A stretch of DNA of 64,000 nucleotides. It comes from Hormiphora californensis (Eukaryota > Ctenophora > Tentaculata > Cydippida > Pleurobrachiidae). How positions within the stretch are numbered: the first letter of the stretch is position 1; every line of letters begins with the position of its first letter. A program made the translations under genes and the position numbers. The DNA lies in the NCBI GenBank assembly GCA_020137815.1, contig CM035356.1, positions 2,540,035 through 2,604,034 of the forward strand. The letters are read 5' to 3'. This document shows, piece after piece, positions 1-11,800 of the stretch. Under the pieces are notes generated by a model. The model made no database searches, was not told the origin of the DNA, and worked only from the letters and a program-made list of their open reading frames with translations.

Positions 1-447
1 AGGAAAATTTTCATATCTTGGGGTTATCTGAAGCGGAGAGATCTCAATTATTTTCACAGAATGTTTACACACACACACAAACAGACACGTACATAAATAT
101 ACAACTTCGGTCCTCGTCTTGCTTTCTCTCCCATCTCTCTTTGTGACATTAAAAAGCACGTCACACACTGTAGCAGTCGAATATTATGTAGTTTCAAACT
201 TATCCAACATAATGCCTCGGTCCACTCTGGTTTAATCATCTTAACAACATCTTAACATCATCTTAACATCTTCCAAACAGTAAATATTTACAGGGGTAAA
301 AACCTAACTCAGTTGATAAACGAATAAACATCTTTCATGGGGTTAAACTTTTAATAAAGTTTTGGTGGCATGTCTTATCAGGAAGCTCCAACCATCTATC
401 TCTCGTCAGATTCTCCCGAGAGAAAGTTTAAATCAATGATCCTGATT

Positions 448-3400
448 TTATTGAAGGAAGGAAGTGTGCATTTTCTTGGCAACCTCGTGTACATACTGTA
501 TATCAGGCCTCTTTTCTGGATCCGGGTTTATACAGATATTGACGAGATCACGCAACTACAAAATGGAGGATATATTTTAGTAAGAATGGAATAATTGAAC
601 TACTTCTATCGTACATTGACCCTGATCACCCCCCCCCCCCCCCCCTCAGGGGATTCTCCCCCTCCCTCGGCCCTCGAGATGTTACCCCAACTATAACATA
701 CCTCCTTGCTATAGTGTTCAGCGGGTAGGGGCGGGTATTCACATTGCTCTATCTTCTGGCACAGTGAATAAAGATTCATCTTGTCCCCGTAGAAAGGTGA
801 TTGAAGGGCCGCCATTTCGTATAACAAACACCCAAGCGACCAGGTGTCGGATTTAAAGTTGTAACCATTCTCGTGTATTCGCTCAGGTGACATGTAGTAG
901 GGCGTACCAACTGAGGGAATTGGAACAGTTAGAACCTTACAGGCTGAGTTTTTTAAGTCGTGTTTGTTCAATTTAATCGGTGTGTTGTTTTTAAATCGAT
1001 GTAAAAGTACATTGTTGAGATCACAGAGAGACAGAATCGCTCTGATCTCAGAGAATAACGATGTTCTCTCCTGGAGAGTCTCTAGATAAGAGCATCATTG
1101 TCTGTAATGAGTCGTCTTGGACAGGACCAATTACCAGATTGATGCCCGATTATCTCTCTCTTTTTTCTCTTTTTCTCTGTTCTATCTCTCTCCACTCTCT
1201 CACTCTGATCGCGTGTATCACGTGCAACTACCCCCTATCGAGCGAGACAGGCCCACACTTTACCGTACACACCATTAACGACTGTTGCTTTGCGCGTTGC
1301 AATGTCGCCGCGCGCTACGTACCGAGTGAATGGGCTGCTTGAGTCTTTGAGCTGAAATATCGTCCCAGGCCAAGATCACCCAGTTTTACCACTCCCGCAG
1401 CAGTTATAAACACGTTAGATGGCTTGATATCTGAGGAATGGGGGTTGATATATTGCCCAGATATTCAGTTATCAATCAATGAGGTAAATAATGGTCAAAT
1501 AAACGGCCAAACTTTGTTAAAAGATCAATAAAGGCAGACTCAGAAGTTGTTCTCTCTCTTTTTCTCACCTCTGTGCATGATTCTTCTGGAGTGCATATGT
1601 TCCACTGCACTAGTCAACTGTACAAAATACTTCCAGATAGTCCGCTCGGGAATTAACTTTTTGCCTTTTTTGAAATGCTGAAAAGTGTGTGTATTTTAGT
1701 TGTTTGAGTGTGTGATTAGATAGATGTTGGGGAGGATAAGAGTGACTGTGGTCGATATTGAGATTGCGAATTATTACTGGTGTGTCTGGACTCTGGCTGA
1801 GGAGAGGAGCCGAGGAATTGTAGTGTGAAAACAGGAGTATGTACATTTAGTGATCGACGAATTTAAATGTTGACAAAGAAAAATAATTGAGATGTTTTTA
1901 TAAAACTAAGTAAGTAGTATAGGAAATCTATTGGAAAATCGAACTACTTATAACAAAATATTTATTGTTTTTCCCACAACTCAAGTCCCTAAAAATCAAA
2001 GTTAATTTTTCAAAGAATCTAAACCCTGCATAAATAACTCAAAGTAACCCACATTACCCAAATATGTTGAACGAATCTAAACTCTGCCAGTTTCTGTTTC
2101 TCTCCTTGGTTTAGTTCAACCATGAGTGCCCGGTAATGCCGTTATCCTCTAACCATTTACAAGTGTCTGCAAATAGCCGGGTATCATCCCCGAATGCTGT
2201 AGTAACCACTGACCCGTCCTCCCCACGAGAGAAGATGGCACTAGTTTTCAGATCAAGAATCATGCTCAGCATGGTCTGTTCAAGCTCCCTCTCTGGTCCC
2301 TCGGGCTGGGGGAGGATTCCAGCGGACCAGCTGTCTTGAGGCCAGCCAAAGAGTGCGTAGGTATCATAACCATGAGTTGCAGGCCAGGACTGCCCTGTAA
2401 ATCCACTCGTAACTAGGTGGTGGGAAATGACAACTCGCTTGAATTTATAGTTTGTCGCAAAGTTATTCGCGGGACAAGTACTTCGCATATCCGTAACAAA
2501 CTGGTTCCATATTCTGTTGGGATCAACCCCGGCGTAGGGCGTAACAACAAGGTCGTCTGCTGTAACTTCAATATTCTCATCAAGCTTGGGCATGAGCTTG
2601 TTTATGTTTGGAGCTGCAACGTTCCAGTTGGCCTCGATTAGAGCGTTCCAAGGAACCATTAGAGCAACCTCCTCCCTGAGATTGGACACATAGACTTCCT
2701 CACTAAAGTGTGGGGTATCCATATCTAGCACATCGTCGTCTTTGTATAGCATACCCACTGCATCGAAAAGAGTGTTATTGTCTCGGTTAGGAAAATCAAA
2801 GTAGCCGTACCCTGGATTAGCATCAACCCCGTATGTAAGGGTAAAGTTATCAGCAGAGGCCTCTTTCAGACAAGTCAACATGGCAGCATCTGTTTCTTCA
2901 TTGCATCCAGTTTTCTTAATCCAGTTAGATGCACGCTGGATGGCTTCAACTTTGTCAGCAGTGGCCCATTCAGTTGCTGGACTAAGTGCGACGACCCTGT
3001 TGAAAATCACTGTTTCATCGACCTTCGCCTCGGAGGAGAAGAGGAGGGCTAGGACTGATGAAGCACCGGCACTCTCTCCAAACACAGTCACGTCGGAAAT
3101 ATCTCCACCGAACATTCCTCCGTACTCCTGGACCCACTTCAGCACATTGATTTGATCCATTAGCCCGTTGTTAGGGGGAATACCGTAAAGCATCCCGTAA
3201 CCAAGGAAACCAAGCCGGTAGTTGGCACTGATAACCACTGCATTCAGGTTCTTGGCGAATTTGTTGTTGGGAAAGTACCCAGCTTGGGAGTTAGATCCAG
3301 TAACCAGTCCCCCTCCATGGTACCAAACCACAATTGGGAGTTTGCCTGTCCGCTCAGAGGGAGCACGGACTGTCAGTACCAGACAATCTTCGGTGGTGTT

Positions 3401-6102
3401 AAAATTATAGCCCATGTAAACACCCTGCACACAGCCAACATCAAAATTTTGATCGGCATACAGCCAATGTTCCTCATCCACCAAAGTTGTTTTATCCTTG
3501 ATTAATTTTGCCAAGTACGTATCCGGAACAAACTCTGACCGTTCAAATCGTCCAGGAAAGGCGTAGGGAATGTTGTAGAACTCATCAACGTCATCCACTA
3601 ATTTCCCCTGGATGAACACTTCACCAGTCTTGACGAAGGGATCCTTGTCACCAGAGAGCGAGATACATACAAGGATTACAATCAGAGCGACAGAGAATAT
3701 ACCAATTCCTCCTCCCGCGATTATGAGCGTTTTTCGGTTCATTTTGTATCGTGACCACTACTAGAAAGAGGATTTGTTATACTTGCTACAATCCGTAGAG
3801 ACGTGTTTAACTAAGATCTAAGCTGACTGCTGATGTGCCTAGAAAAAATTGAATGAAAATTGTTGATTGTCATAGATTGCGGGAAAGTAGAGGAACTAAT
3901 ACAGGAATCTAATATAGGAAATAAGGTTCTAGTTCTCGACAAGAATCCGTCTAAGTAAGACTAGACAAGAAATAACAGCTGCCGACAGGCAAAGTTGTGA
4001 GAAAAGAGTATGCCTAACAGCAGGACGCGGTGTTTTGAGGAAAAACAACCAGCTGGCCAGTAACTGGACACTACTGCAGCTGCAGACGGGTAACGAGAAA
4101 TGAATAATAAGAAAAGGGAAAGCCGATAGCGTAAGAAATAGAGGGAATAAAAACAAAGAAAAAGAGGGAATAAAAACAACGGAATTGAGGGAATAAAAAT
4201 GAGAAAAAATGACTAATGAGAAGTCAGGCTGGTGAAAGAATATAAAGAGGACAGAAAAATATAATAGGGCACAAGTGGAACATCTCAAGGGAGGCTGGCG
4301 ACTCACTCTAACAGGTGGCAATGAAATAACATTTGGAGAAACTCGAACCCCATCATATTATTCAGCATGGGTAGTAATGCAATATGGTACTGAATGTCCT
4401 ACCAGACTTCCAACTTATTGTCCCAGGACAAAACAAACAGCCAACGTTTATAACAAAAACAAAGAAATGGCTGTGTCAGTGGTGATGGCCACTTTGAACA
4501 AAATTGTGCCGAAATCAGGTCAACAGAAGGATATAAGAGAGTTGAATAAACAGACAGTTGATTGGTGTCACTGATCCGGTAGTAGTTGCTCACAATACAA
4601 CAGTACAGGGGAAGCAATCAAAAACAGTAAATACCCTAAAGAGAGGAGACAGACTGGGAGAGAGAAAGAGAAATAAAGATAGAGATACAAAGAGAACGAT
4701 AGGGAGAGGGGGGGGTCTAGAGAGAAAATATTACGCTCCAGTTACAAATTGGAAACTGACGCCAGTTCCAGCTAGGAGACTCCTGCAGATGAACCACGCT
4801 GTGCACATCATCTACAATCACGTGACACAAATTTCCATGTGAATTGCATTGAAAGTTAGCAGCGCTGTGCGATATTATCATCATTTCGATTTGAAACTGG
4901 AAACTGATACCAGTTTCCAAATTTATAACTGGGCCCTTAGGATGTAATAGGTAAATATAAACAGAGAAATATCATTGATGAAAACAGAAATATTAATACG
5001 ACTCTGTGGTGAAACAAAAACATTCAAAGGATGAAGCCGGAACGACAGAGAAATAAAAAAAATCGCTAGTTAAATAGTATCATCTTACCCTTATCATGCG
5101 AGATAGGTCCCCAGCGTCTGCCAGCTCCAGAACAATATTCAACTGAGAGGGAAGATAGAGATAAAAGATGATGTAACTGAGGGAGAGCACAGGGAAGATA
5201 GAGTTGGTAAGAAACAGGCGGGGAGTTGTGAGAAATAGAAAGAGCATGGTTTGGAATTTGGTTGAAGTCCTAATGAAGTAAAGGATACCGATCATTACTG
5301 AAAAGGTATATTAATCCTGTCTGTTCCATGGCTCGAAAATTCTAAAATTCGCGACAGTGAATGAAATTTAGTATCTGCTGATTTATGTTGTTTCTATCTC
5401 TAAGCTCTAGAGAATTCTACACCGTAACTCTAGCTCTCGTTACCTCGTTATCCTCGATGAATGAAGCCAGGTATTTTATTACGTTAGGATGATTCAGTTG
5501 CTGAAAAACAGAGAGATGTCAGGAGATAGAAAATGTCAGATTTAATAGAGTGCCAGAATAATCTTCCCCTTCTCAAATGTAAGAGAAGAATTGTTATGAT
5601 ATTGAGACATAAAACCTTGAGCAAGTCGATTTCTTTTAAGCAGTCGTTCCTTGCTTTGGCGTCCATCATCTCATATATCTGGACTTTCTTGAGAGCAACT
5701 ATAGAGTTGTCTATGTGTAACCGGGCCTTGTAGACTTCACTGAACTGACCCTTACCAACCTGGGGACATGGAACTTGTTAAGAAAGCGTAGATTGCAGAA
5801 ACTCTGGTTACTCTGGTCATGCCATGTCGTTACTGAACCTAACATGATGGCAAGGATGCTCCGTCATATCAGCCACCCGCACAGCACTGCCTACAACGTG
5901 GTGCACAGCGTGGTCCGTGTGCGGCGTATTGCAGGTGGCCGATATGACAGAGCACCCCTGTGAATTGTGATCTAGGATTTGACTGATTCCTAAAAAGTAC
6001 CTTTTTGTCTACGAGGAAATTTGACAGTTTCCCGTAAAGGACCTGTGGCGGTTCCTTCTTTAGTGTTCCCATGGGAGGGGGCATCGACTGGGTACCGGCC
6101 AT
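448..6102 (-). CDS. NEK7: NEK6/NEK7-like serine/threonine kinase, eight exons, complete
   Basis: Mitotic NIMA-related kinase; in animals NEK6/7 act downstream of NEK9 in spindle assembly. I traced eight exons by frame and GT-AG sites: 6102-6001, 5759-5616, 5500-5444, 5142-5089, 1677-1569, 1430-1323, 910-702 and 555-448. They sum to 891 nt (296 aa), close to human NEK7 (302 aa). Visible motifs in order: glycine loop [17 protein letters not shown] with the ATP lysine, [28 protein letters not shown] catalytic loop, GDLGLGR (the DLG form of DFG typical of NEK6/7), [17 protein letters not shown] activation segment, and a C-terminal [11 protein letters not shown] block. Start is the first ATG of exon 1, followed by a short proline-rich head. 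Intron 4 (3.4 kb) contains another gene. NEK6 versus NEK7 cannot be separated; an invertebrate probably has one ancestral gene. Confidence 0.93.
2111..3742 (-). CDS. Carboxylesterase / cholinesterase-like protein, membrane-anchored, intronless
   Basis: Single-exon ORF of 543 aa in the alpha/beta-hydrolase carboxylesterase (type B) family. Residues 5-29 are a hydrophobic stretch after a short basic head, fitting a type II signal anchor or uncleaved signal peptide. The oxyanion loop YHGGG is near residues 141-145. The nucleophile elbow GESAG has its serine at 224. Near residue 455 the block [11 protein letters not shown] matches the usual position of the catalytic histidine. I could not confidently place the acidic residue of the triad, so activity is probable but not certain. 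The gene lies entirely inside intron 4 of the NEK gene on the same strand, so it needs its own promoter in about 350 bp of upstream sequence. It could be a neuroligin-like or non-catalytic cholinesterase-like protein, but the intact GESAG argues for a hydrolase. Confidence 0.88.
   Translation of the reverse strand: MNRKTLIIAGGGIGIFSVALIVILVCISLSGDKDPFVKTGEVFIQGKLVDDVDEFYNIPYAFPGRFERSEFVPDTYLAKLIKDKTTLVDEEHWLYADQNFDVGCVQGVYMGYNFNTTEDCLVLTVRAPSERTGKLPIVVWYHGGGLVTGSNSQAGYFPNNKFAKNLNAVVISANYRLGFLGYGMLYGIPPNNGLMDQINVLKWVQEYGGMFGGDISDVTVFGESAGASSVLALLFSSEAKVDETVIFNRVVALSPATEWATADKVEAIQRASNWIKKTGCNEETDAAMLTCLKEASADNFTLTYGVDANPGYGYFDFPNRDNNTLFDAVGMLYKDDDVLDMDTPHFSEEVYVSNLREEVALMVPWNALIEANWNVAAPNINKLMPKLDENIEVTADDLVVTPYAGVDPNRIWNQFVTDMRSTCPANNFATNYKFKRVVISHHLVTSGFTGQSWPATHGYDTYALFGWPQDSWSAGILPQPEGPERELEQTMLSMILDLKTSAIFSRGEDGSVVTTAFGDDTRLFADTCKWLEDNGITGHSWLN
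3929..4321 (-). other. Open frame in NEK intron 4, probably non-coding
   Basis: A 130-residue open frame, rich in Phe/Leu/Ser, lies over a purine-biased stretch with repeated GGGAATAAAAA-type units around 4141-4200. It has no recognisable motif and no splice partner. The rest of 3743-5088 holds no gene I can support apart from the inverted repeat at 4735-4940. Confidence 0.15.
4735..4940. repeat. Imperfect inverted repeat, about 200 bp (MITE-like)
   Basis: The left arm near 4736-4775 reads GCTCCAGTTACAAATTGGAA and onward. The right arm near 4888-4935 reads in reverse complement as GGGCCCAGTTATAAATTTGG and onward. Both contain GGAAACTG(A/G)NNCCAGTTTCC-like sub-palindromes. It lies in NEK intron 4 upstream of the esterase. 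No target duplication was seen. Confidence 0.6.
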
Positions 6103-6349
6103 TCTGAAACTACTGGTGGGGTTATTATCAGGGAACCAGGGAGTAAGACTGAGATGTTGGCCACTACCGCGGGGTGACGAGTTTTTAAAAAAGTCGGTGT
6201 GTTTATACTTTGCTGCTCCCTGCCGTAGGGCTTAATTCAGTCAAGACTCAAGTGCATAGTCGCTACACCAGTGACCAGCTACTGCGTGAGACGCTCTGAC
6301 CTCTTCTTAAATTTTCAAGCTTCAAAAAAAATAAAAATTCGAAGTAATA

Positions 6350-6456
6350 CTACACAACCCACTAGGGACCTCAGGGGTGAAACGGTGCAGAGCAGCCACT
6401 AGACACGGTGAGGTGTGAATCAAGTCATCATATGGTCCCTGTGTGGGTTGTGCAGA
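6350..6456. repeat. Short inverted-repeat element, about 105 bp
   Basis: The ends read ACACAACCCACTAGGGACC and, at the other side, GGTCCCTGTGTGGGTTGTGC. They form an imperfect terminal inverted repeat around a short centre. It sits just upstream of the NEK start region. No coding content. Confidence 0.5.
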
Positions 6457-6583
6457 AAAATAACTTAATCAAACGCCTACACACTAAAAAATTGATAAAT
6501 AATATAAAAATAGTCTCTCATCACTAATGACATTTCAAAGGTTGAAGTCAAAATTGTTTGACATGTTCCTTGTCTGTCAGCTC

Positions 6584-7423
6584 TCACACCGGGCCGAAGG
6601 CCCGGTGCGAGCTTACGCGAGCCGATAGACAGACTGCGTAGCATGGCAAAAAATTGTCCAGTGTTGGTGTTCTTATGGGTACCCTACAACCTCTCAAGCT
6701 CCTCAAAGTTGACCTAAGGATGGAGAATCTCAACTTTTGCTTTATTGTAGCCATTACCTCTGGATATCTTTCTCCGTGTTTTTCCTCAATCCTTGAGGCG
6801 GCTTTCTTCAGGGTTTTCATGAATTCGTCTCCGAGTCCTCCTGTAGTTGACATTATCAGAGGGGTGAATGAGCCCCCTTCCACCATCTGTACTCTCCTCA
6901 TGTAGCTTCTCTTCTTCCTCTGTTCATGGTCTCTGTACAGAGATGTTGGAGGTGTTGAGAGATATGATGCAGAATTGGCATGGACAACTCTGACATCGAA
7001 GAAGTTCAGTTGTTCAGGCTGCCACAATCCGGTTCCGACAATGTCCATACGGGCATCCCTATCTTGATTTGTCCAATGTGGGAGCCATCACAAGGTTGCA
7101 GGAGTCGTTCAGTCTCTAGTCTCTACTCCTTTCACACCTGCATAGCTGAGAATTTCAGCTGTAGCGTCTCGGATCTTGTCGTGTCTCATGATAGTGTATC
7201 CTCCTTTGGCACAACTGGGGCGTGGTTACATCGTTGTCCTTACCGCATGCAATCGGAGGTTAAGATCAGGGAAGTGAAGTCCGAATCTTAGGCGCATAGC
7301 GTCATGGAATTCCTGCTTCGTGAGTTCGTAACCAAGACTATCGATTGGCCGAGCTGTTAGCCATGAGGATGCTCCTGGTTCATTGTTGAGAGCTAGGAGA
7401 CGCTGGCCGTAACTATCCATCAT
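6584..7423 (-). pseudogene. Retroelement ORF remnant (C-terminal part, broken)
   Basis: Two open segments on the minus strand (7423-7226, then 7048-6584) belong to one broken frame. The first carries LNNEPGASSWLTARPIDSLG and AMRLRFGLHFPDL. The second carries FFDVRVVHANSASY, YRDHEQRKKRSYMRRV, SFTPLIMSTTGGLGDE and LRFSILRSTLRSLRGCR. From memory these blocks are typical of the C-terminal part of reverse-transcriptase-encoding repeat ORFs common in sponges, cnidarians and molluscs. The piece between them (CAKGGYTIMRHDKIRDATAE) is in another frame and runs into stops, so the copy is dead. No reverse transcriptase core remains. A GC-rich hairpin (GGGCCTTCGGCCC) near 6594-6606 lies at the 3' end of the open frame. 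I cannot assign the element class. Confidence 0.75.
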
Positions 7424-8204
7424 TGTGTGGATGATCTTGAAGTTCGAAGCGTGTTTTTTAATTTTGGGGTTTGTTTTTTATTTTCTAAAATTTCAACTTT
7501 TGACCATTTTCATCGCGCGCGCTAGAAATGTTTTCAATGCGCGTAATTTATTTGCGCGCACCATTTTTGCACAGCGTGGGATTTTAATTTTTTCAATTTT
7601 TGGATCCAAGTTGCAGTAGCAGACTATATAAACAGCTTTTTAAAATGAGATAAAATGATTAAACTTCGGGGATATAAAGTATCGCTAATATTGGGGTACA
7701 CAAATATGCTAAAAGTCTGTCAGGCCAATGCTCTGACCACAGTTCTCGCGCGCTCTCCTTATTTGAGAGAAATGAGAATAGGGTTAGGCCAATGCTCTGA
7801 CAGCTAAAAGTAAACTGAACTCAAAAATAGCTATAGTACTAGTCATAGATGGACGGTCGATAGACATTCCTAGTAATTCCTAATCTCAAGGACACCTGGT
7901 GAGAAAGTACAAACAAACTCTGTATAATTATAAGCTACATTAATTCTAAACTCAATACCCTAGTCTCAAACCTGACACAAATCCACTATAAACTATAATA
8001 ATCGGATAGAGTTCATGTCATTGATAAAAGCCAATGAGACACAATATAGTTCTGTACTGACATTGATATGATTATTTATTAATTCAATTCGATACACAAT
8101 TTCTATATCGAATTAGACAACGGTAATATTGATAGGATTCAAGGACCATTAGTGTATGAATTATGTGCATAAATTCTCTGTCTAAACTTAGGTAGTAACT
8201 AAAC
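7424..8204. other. Intergenic; contains a repeat fragment at about 7705-7800
   Basis: No gene is visible. Two copies of a 20-base stretch (GGCCAATGCTCTGAC) near 7712 and 7780 enclose a GCGCGCTCTCC segment. The same module recurs inverted at 49180-49280 inside a TIR element, so this is a fragment of that repeat family. The short stretch resembles the D-arm side of tRNA-derived repeats, but no complete tRNA fold is present. Confidence 0.5.
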
Positions 8205-8262
8205 TTGTCTGGCGGTGCCGACCCCGTTTTGATTCTCAGATCGGGTCAGCACCGCCAAACAG
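8205..8262. mobile_element. 58-bp hairpin MITE, hAT-like, with 7/8 target duplication
   Basis: Ends are TTGTCTGGCGGTG and CACCGCCAAACAG, inverted around a core containing CCCCGTTTTGATTCTCAGATCGGG. Flanks AACTAAAC and ACCTAAAC match at seven of eight positions, fitting an 8-bp target duplication. Relatives lie at 49779, 50227 and 50695. Confidence 0.65.
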
Positions 8263-8885
8263 ACCTAAACTGAGTATATTCGGATCGATAAACTAAAAAT
8301 AATAAATGCGGGTAATAATAACAATGATAACAAGATTATCTTCGGTTTGTTTTATTTTAACTTCGCTATAAATGGTGAAAATACTAAAGTATACTGGTAA
8401 ATATATTCCCATATTTTAGGGCGAACAATCAATAGTCTTTAGCTAGTAAATACTGGACCACACGCACACTGAACTGATGCGAATTACTTTCAACTTGTCC
8501 AAATCTCAATATTCGATAATATATATGATCACGGATCATTGTTCAGCTAGATCTATAATTCAAGGAAATCCCACAAATAAAATGAGCTTGTTGTCGATAT
8601 ATCGGTACCAATAACTGGTTACCATGGTTACCATATTCCAGGGATAACGTTATACCGAACCATCTGAAAATAAAGTTGAGTATTAGTCCCAAAATAGCGG
8701 CATTATATCAGCAGACCCCCACGTGGGATGGAGTGGAACACTAGTTTACTAGTGGCAAGAACAAATCAATGCAAAGAACAAATCAATGTTGTCTGACAGT
8801 TGGTTACGAAGTAACCCCTAATACGCAGTGAACTTGTGCGGAGGGGTAACTTCATTACCAAATCTGCCAGCATGATCAATACAAG
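8263..8885. other. Intergenic, no gene seen
   Basis: AT-rich sequence downstream of the LBR-like gene. I see no exon, RNA gene or complete repeat. Confidence 0.5.
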
Positions 8886-11800
8886 TTAGCTATTGTGTAC
8901 CTGCTGGTATTCTTTCCATGCTCGTGCTCCGTAGAACTCGGGGGACAACTTGTTGTAATTGTAGACGGTGTGAATTGCAATTACCACTTGAACCAATAGG
9001 GGCAGGAACAGCAGGTTACCTTCAAATCCTGTAGATAGGGTAAATTTGAAATTTGAAATATTCTTGCAACAGAGTACGGTTTTCTCTGTCACGAGAATCT
9101 AAACGCGAGAATTTAGTTCCGAGAACAATTCACTAGATTTGTTTGTTATTCTGGAACTCCCTAATCTATACCCCCTTTGTACCTCTCCCATCTAGATATA
9201 CCTGTAACAAGGACCATGGCAGCAGTAAGAACGAGTGTCCCGGAAATAAAGGGATACCGGACAAACTTCCACAGTCCCGATACAGGGATCTTCTCATCTC
9301 CATTTGCTGCAAGGGTCGTCAGGCAGCCCAACATCCAGTGATTCTCACCTGGAAATGAGTAAGGATCAGAAATTAAATATCTTTATAAAGGAGCAGTATT
9401 TATCTTTATAAAGGAGCAGTATTTTATCTTTATGAAGGAGTACTGTACCAGAAACAAGGTAATGTCCCTGAATGGTGGAGGCAGTGTGGAGGAAGAGGCC
9501 AGCGAGGAATGCTCCACACATTAGATAGGTCATCCAGCAACACGACATGCCCTTAATTTCACCTGAACATACACAATTGATAAAACAATGGGTGAGAATA
9601 GTAATTTATCAGTAATAAACACTAAACAGTGAATAGTGATATTGATAGTTGTTGCTGTTTGACATACCACCTGGAGCGGAGAGCACGTAACGCAGAGGGA
9701 GGAGAGTAAGGGCGGGTTGGGTGACGAAGTTCCAAACCATGAACCTCATACTGCACCTTCCGTCAACCATTTCTGAAATAGGAATAGATTTATGGAGTTA
9801 GCCGGTAATTTTTAGCAAATAGTTATATTTTATAAGAGTATGTAGCCCTTTGTAACCCTTTTAGTTTCACTTTAATATTTCCCCTGTCCCATCTCAAAGG
9901 TTCAAAATATCCACTCAAAGCGTATGTCTGGATCTTTACTTGTCTCTCCTCAATGCACATTTTTCAAATATATAGCGAGTCTCTCTCTCTCCTATCCACA
10001 TTTAATATAGTCTAACCAGGGCAAACTTTAACAGGATAATCCCCCCTTCTCTCCCTCTATCTTTCTCTATCTAACTCTCTCGCAAAGCATTCCCCAATGA
10101 ATACCATTACGCTTATCATATCAGCCGCTATAACACTCACCTATCCTAGCTGAGGATCAATCTTTATTTTTTATATTTCTCCATCGCAATAGTTTATTCA
10201 GAGAGACAGAGAACCCAGTGCTCAACTACAGTATGCAACTCACAGAAAGGGAGAGGGGAAAGGGAGCGAGTAGAGAGAGCACGGGGGCAGTCAATGAAGT
10301 TTTCTCTATTTGCGATCGGTACGATCGCCCCAGTTTCTAGTATCATAAATAATTATCCTAAATATAATATTCCATTCATACAGACATGGAAAAGCCTTGG
10401 ATTATTGTTATTGCTATAATAGTTTTGACGGTGTCTGCTGATATACCAATTACAGGTGTGTATAAGTGTTGCTAGCAATGGCTCCCAGAAATTTTTTTGA
10501 CCCTGATAAGAAAGCGACTTCCTGTTAAGGTTTACAATACGTCTATAATATACGATAATCAGCTTCCCATATATAGTAATTTTCCCTTTTATTTAGAGTG
10601 GAGTGACACCAAGGTTATCGAAGAAAATATCAGCGACACCTTTCCCGTGGAGCTCCTTACAGGGACAGAAAAGGTTTCTATCAACTTCTACTGGAACACC
10701 AAGACCTGGCGTCAGGTTGCTATTGAACAAGGTAGTAGTGTGTACTCGATATCGCGTTGTACTGGAGAAATATGGGGCTGGGAATCTTTTCCAGAAGCAA
10801 TCCCAGATACACCAGAGAGACTTTGGAGGATTACTAAGAGTCCAGACGGGCTTCAGATCCATTTTAATGGATTGAAAGTACTGGACTACATCTTCAAAAG
10901 TAGTCCTGTCCATGAAGAATTTAGGACACGCTGTGTGGACTTTTGGTCAGGAGAATCAGAAGGGAAACTGGAGATCATTCTCTCTCTAGATAAGGGTACA
11001 AAGATGATGCGAGGTAAGATTGTTTAGAATGGTAACATTTACAAATACTAGCGATGCACTGGATCCCCCCCCCAATATCTCCCTATTTACACCCCTTTTT
11101 GTAGTTGTTGCGTGCCCTGAATTTCCCCGATATGGAATCACCCAGATCCAGCCGATAGGGACGGTGATGAAAGTTAGTTGCATAAAAAGCACGGGGAAAG
11201 AAAGTACCGGCTTCATCGAATGTACAGAAAACAGGACCTGGTCTTCACTTAAATGTGTCGGTGGGTAAACTATTATATTTGAATTGTGTCCGGGGTTAAT
11301 TTGGTTTAGTAAAATTTTTGTTAGTTGGTTAGGTTTTTGGGGGATCTTGTCTAGCTAGCTGGACAATGGGCGTAACTGTTCATTAAAGCAGGGCCAGCTT
11401 TTGTGATTCAGTTCGCTCAGTTAGTATCCAATAATTTCCTTTTTGTGTTTTCTAATTAAATCTTTCTCTTTACCCGTTCAGCAGTACCCTTCTCCATTGC
11501 ATAGTTACCAAAACATCATTCTAAATATCTTTTTCCCCGACGAACCTGCTGAAGAGAGGGTGGCCTTTTCCAGGCAGATAACCTTGGTAGCAGCCAGGAG
11601 GAAGGTCATGCCTAGAAGTGTAGCTGCCGGACAGGACAGGTCACCACCCATGAACTTGTTGTAAGCTAGGGGAGGGGGCTGTTGTTAGTGTGCTGGAGTT
11701 GACACAGCAGTAGTTCATCCGCTGAATATAACTTGTTGTATTTGTTAAGTTTTGTGTATAACTTTTATTCCTTGTTAGTCTAGTGAAAACATGTTTTGAC

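Noticed and set aside
3929-4321. 130-aa minus-strand frame in NEK intron 4
   Set aside because: Biased composition over purine-rich sequence, no homology.
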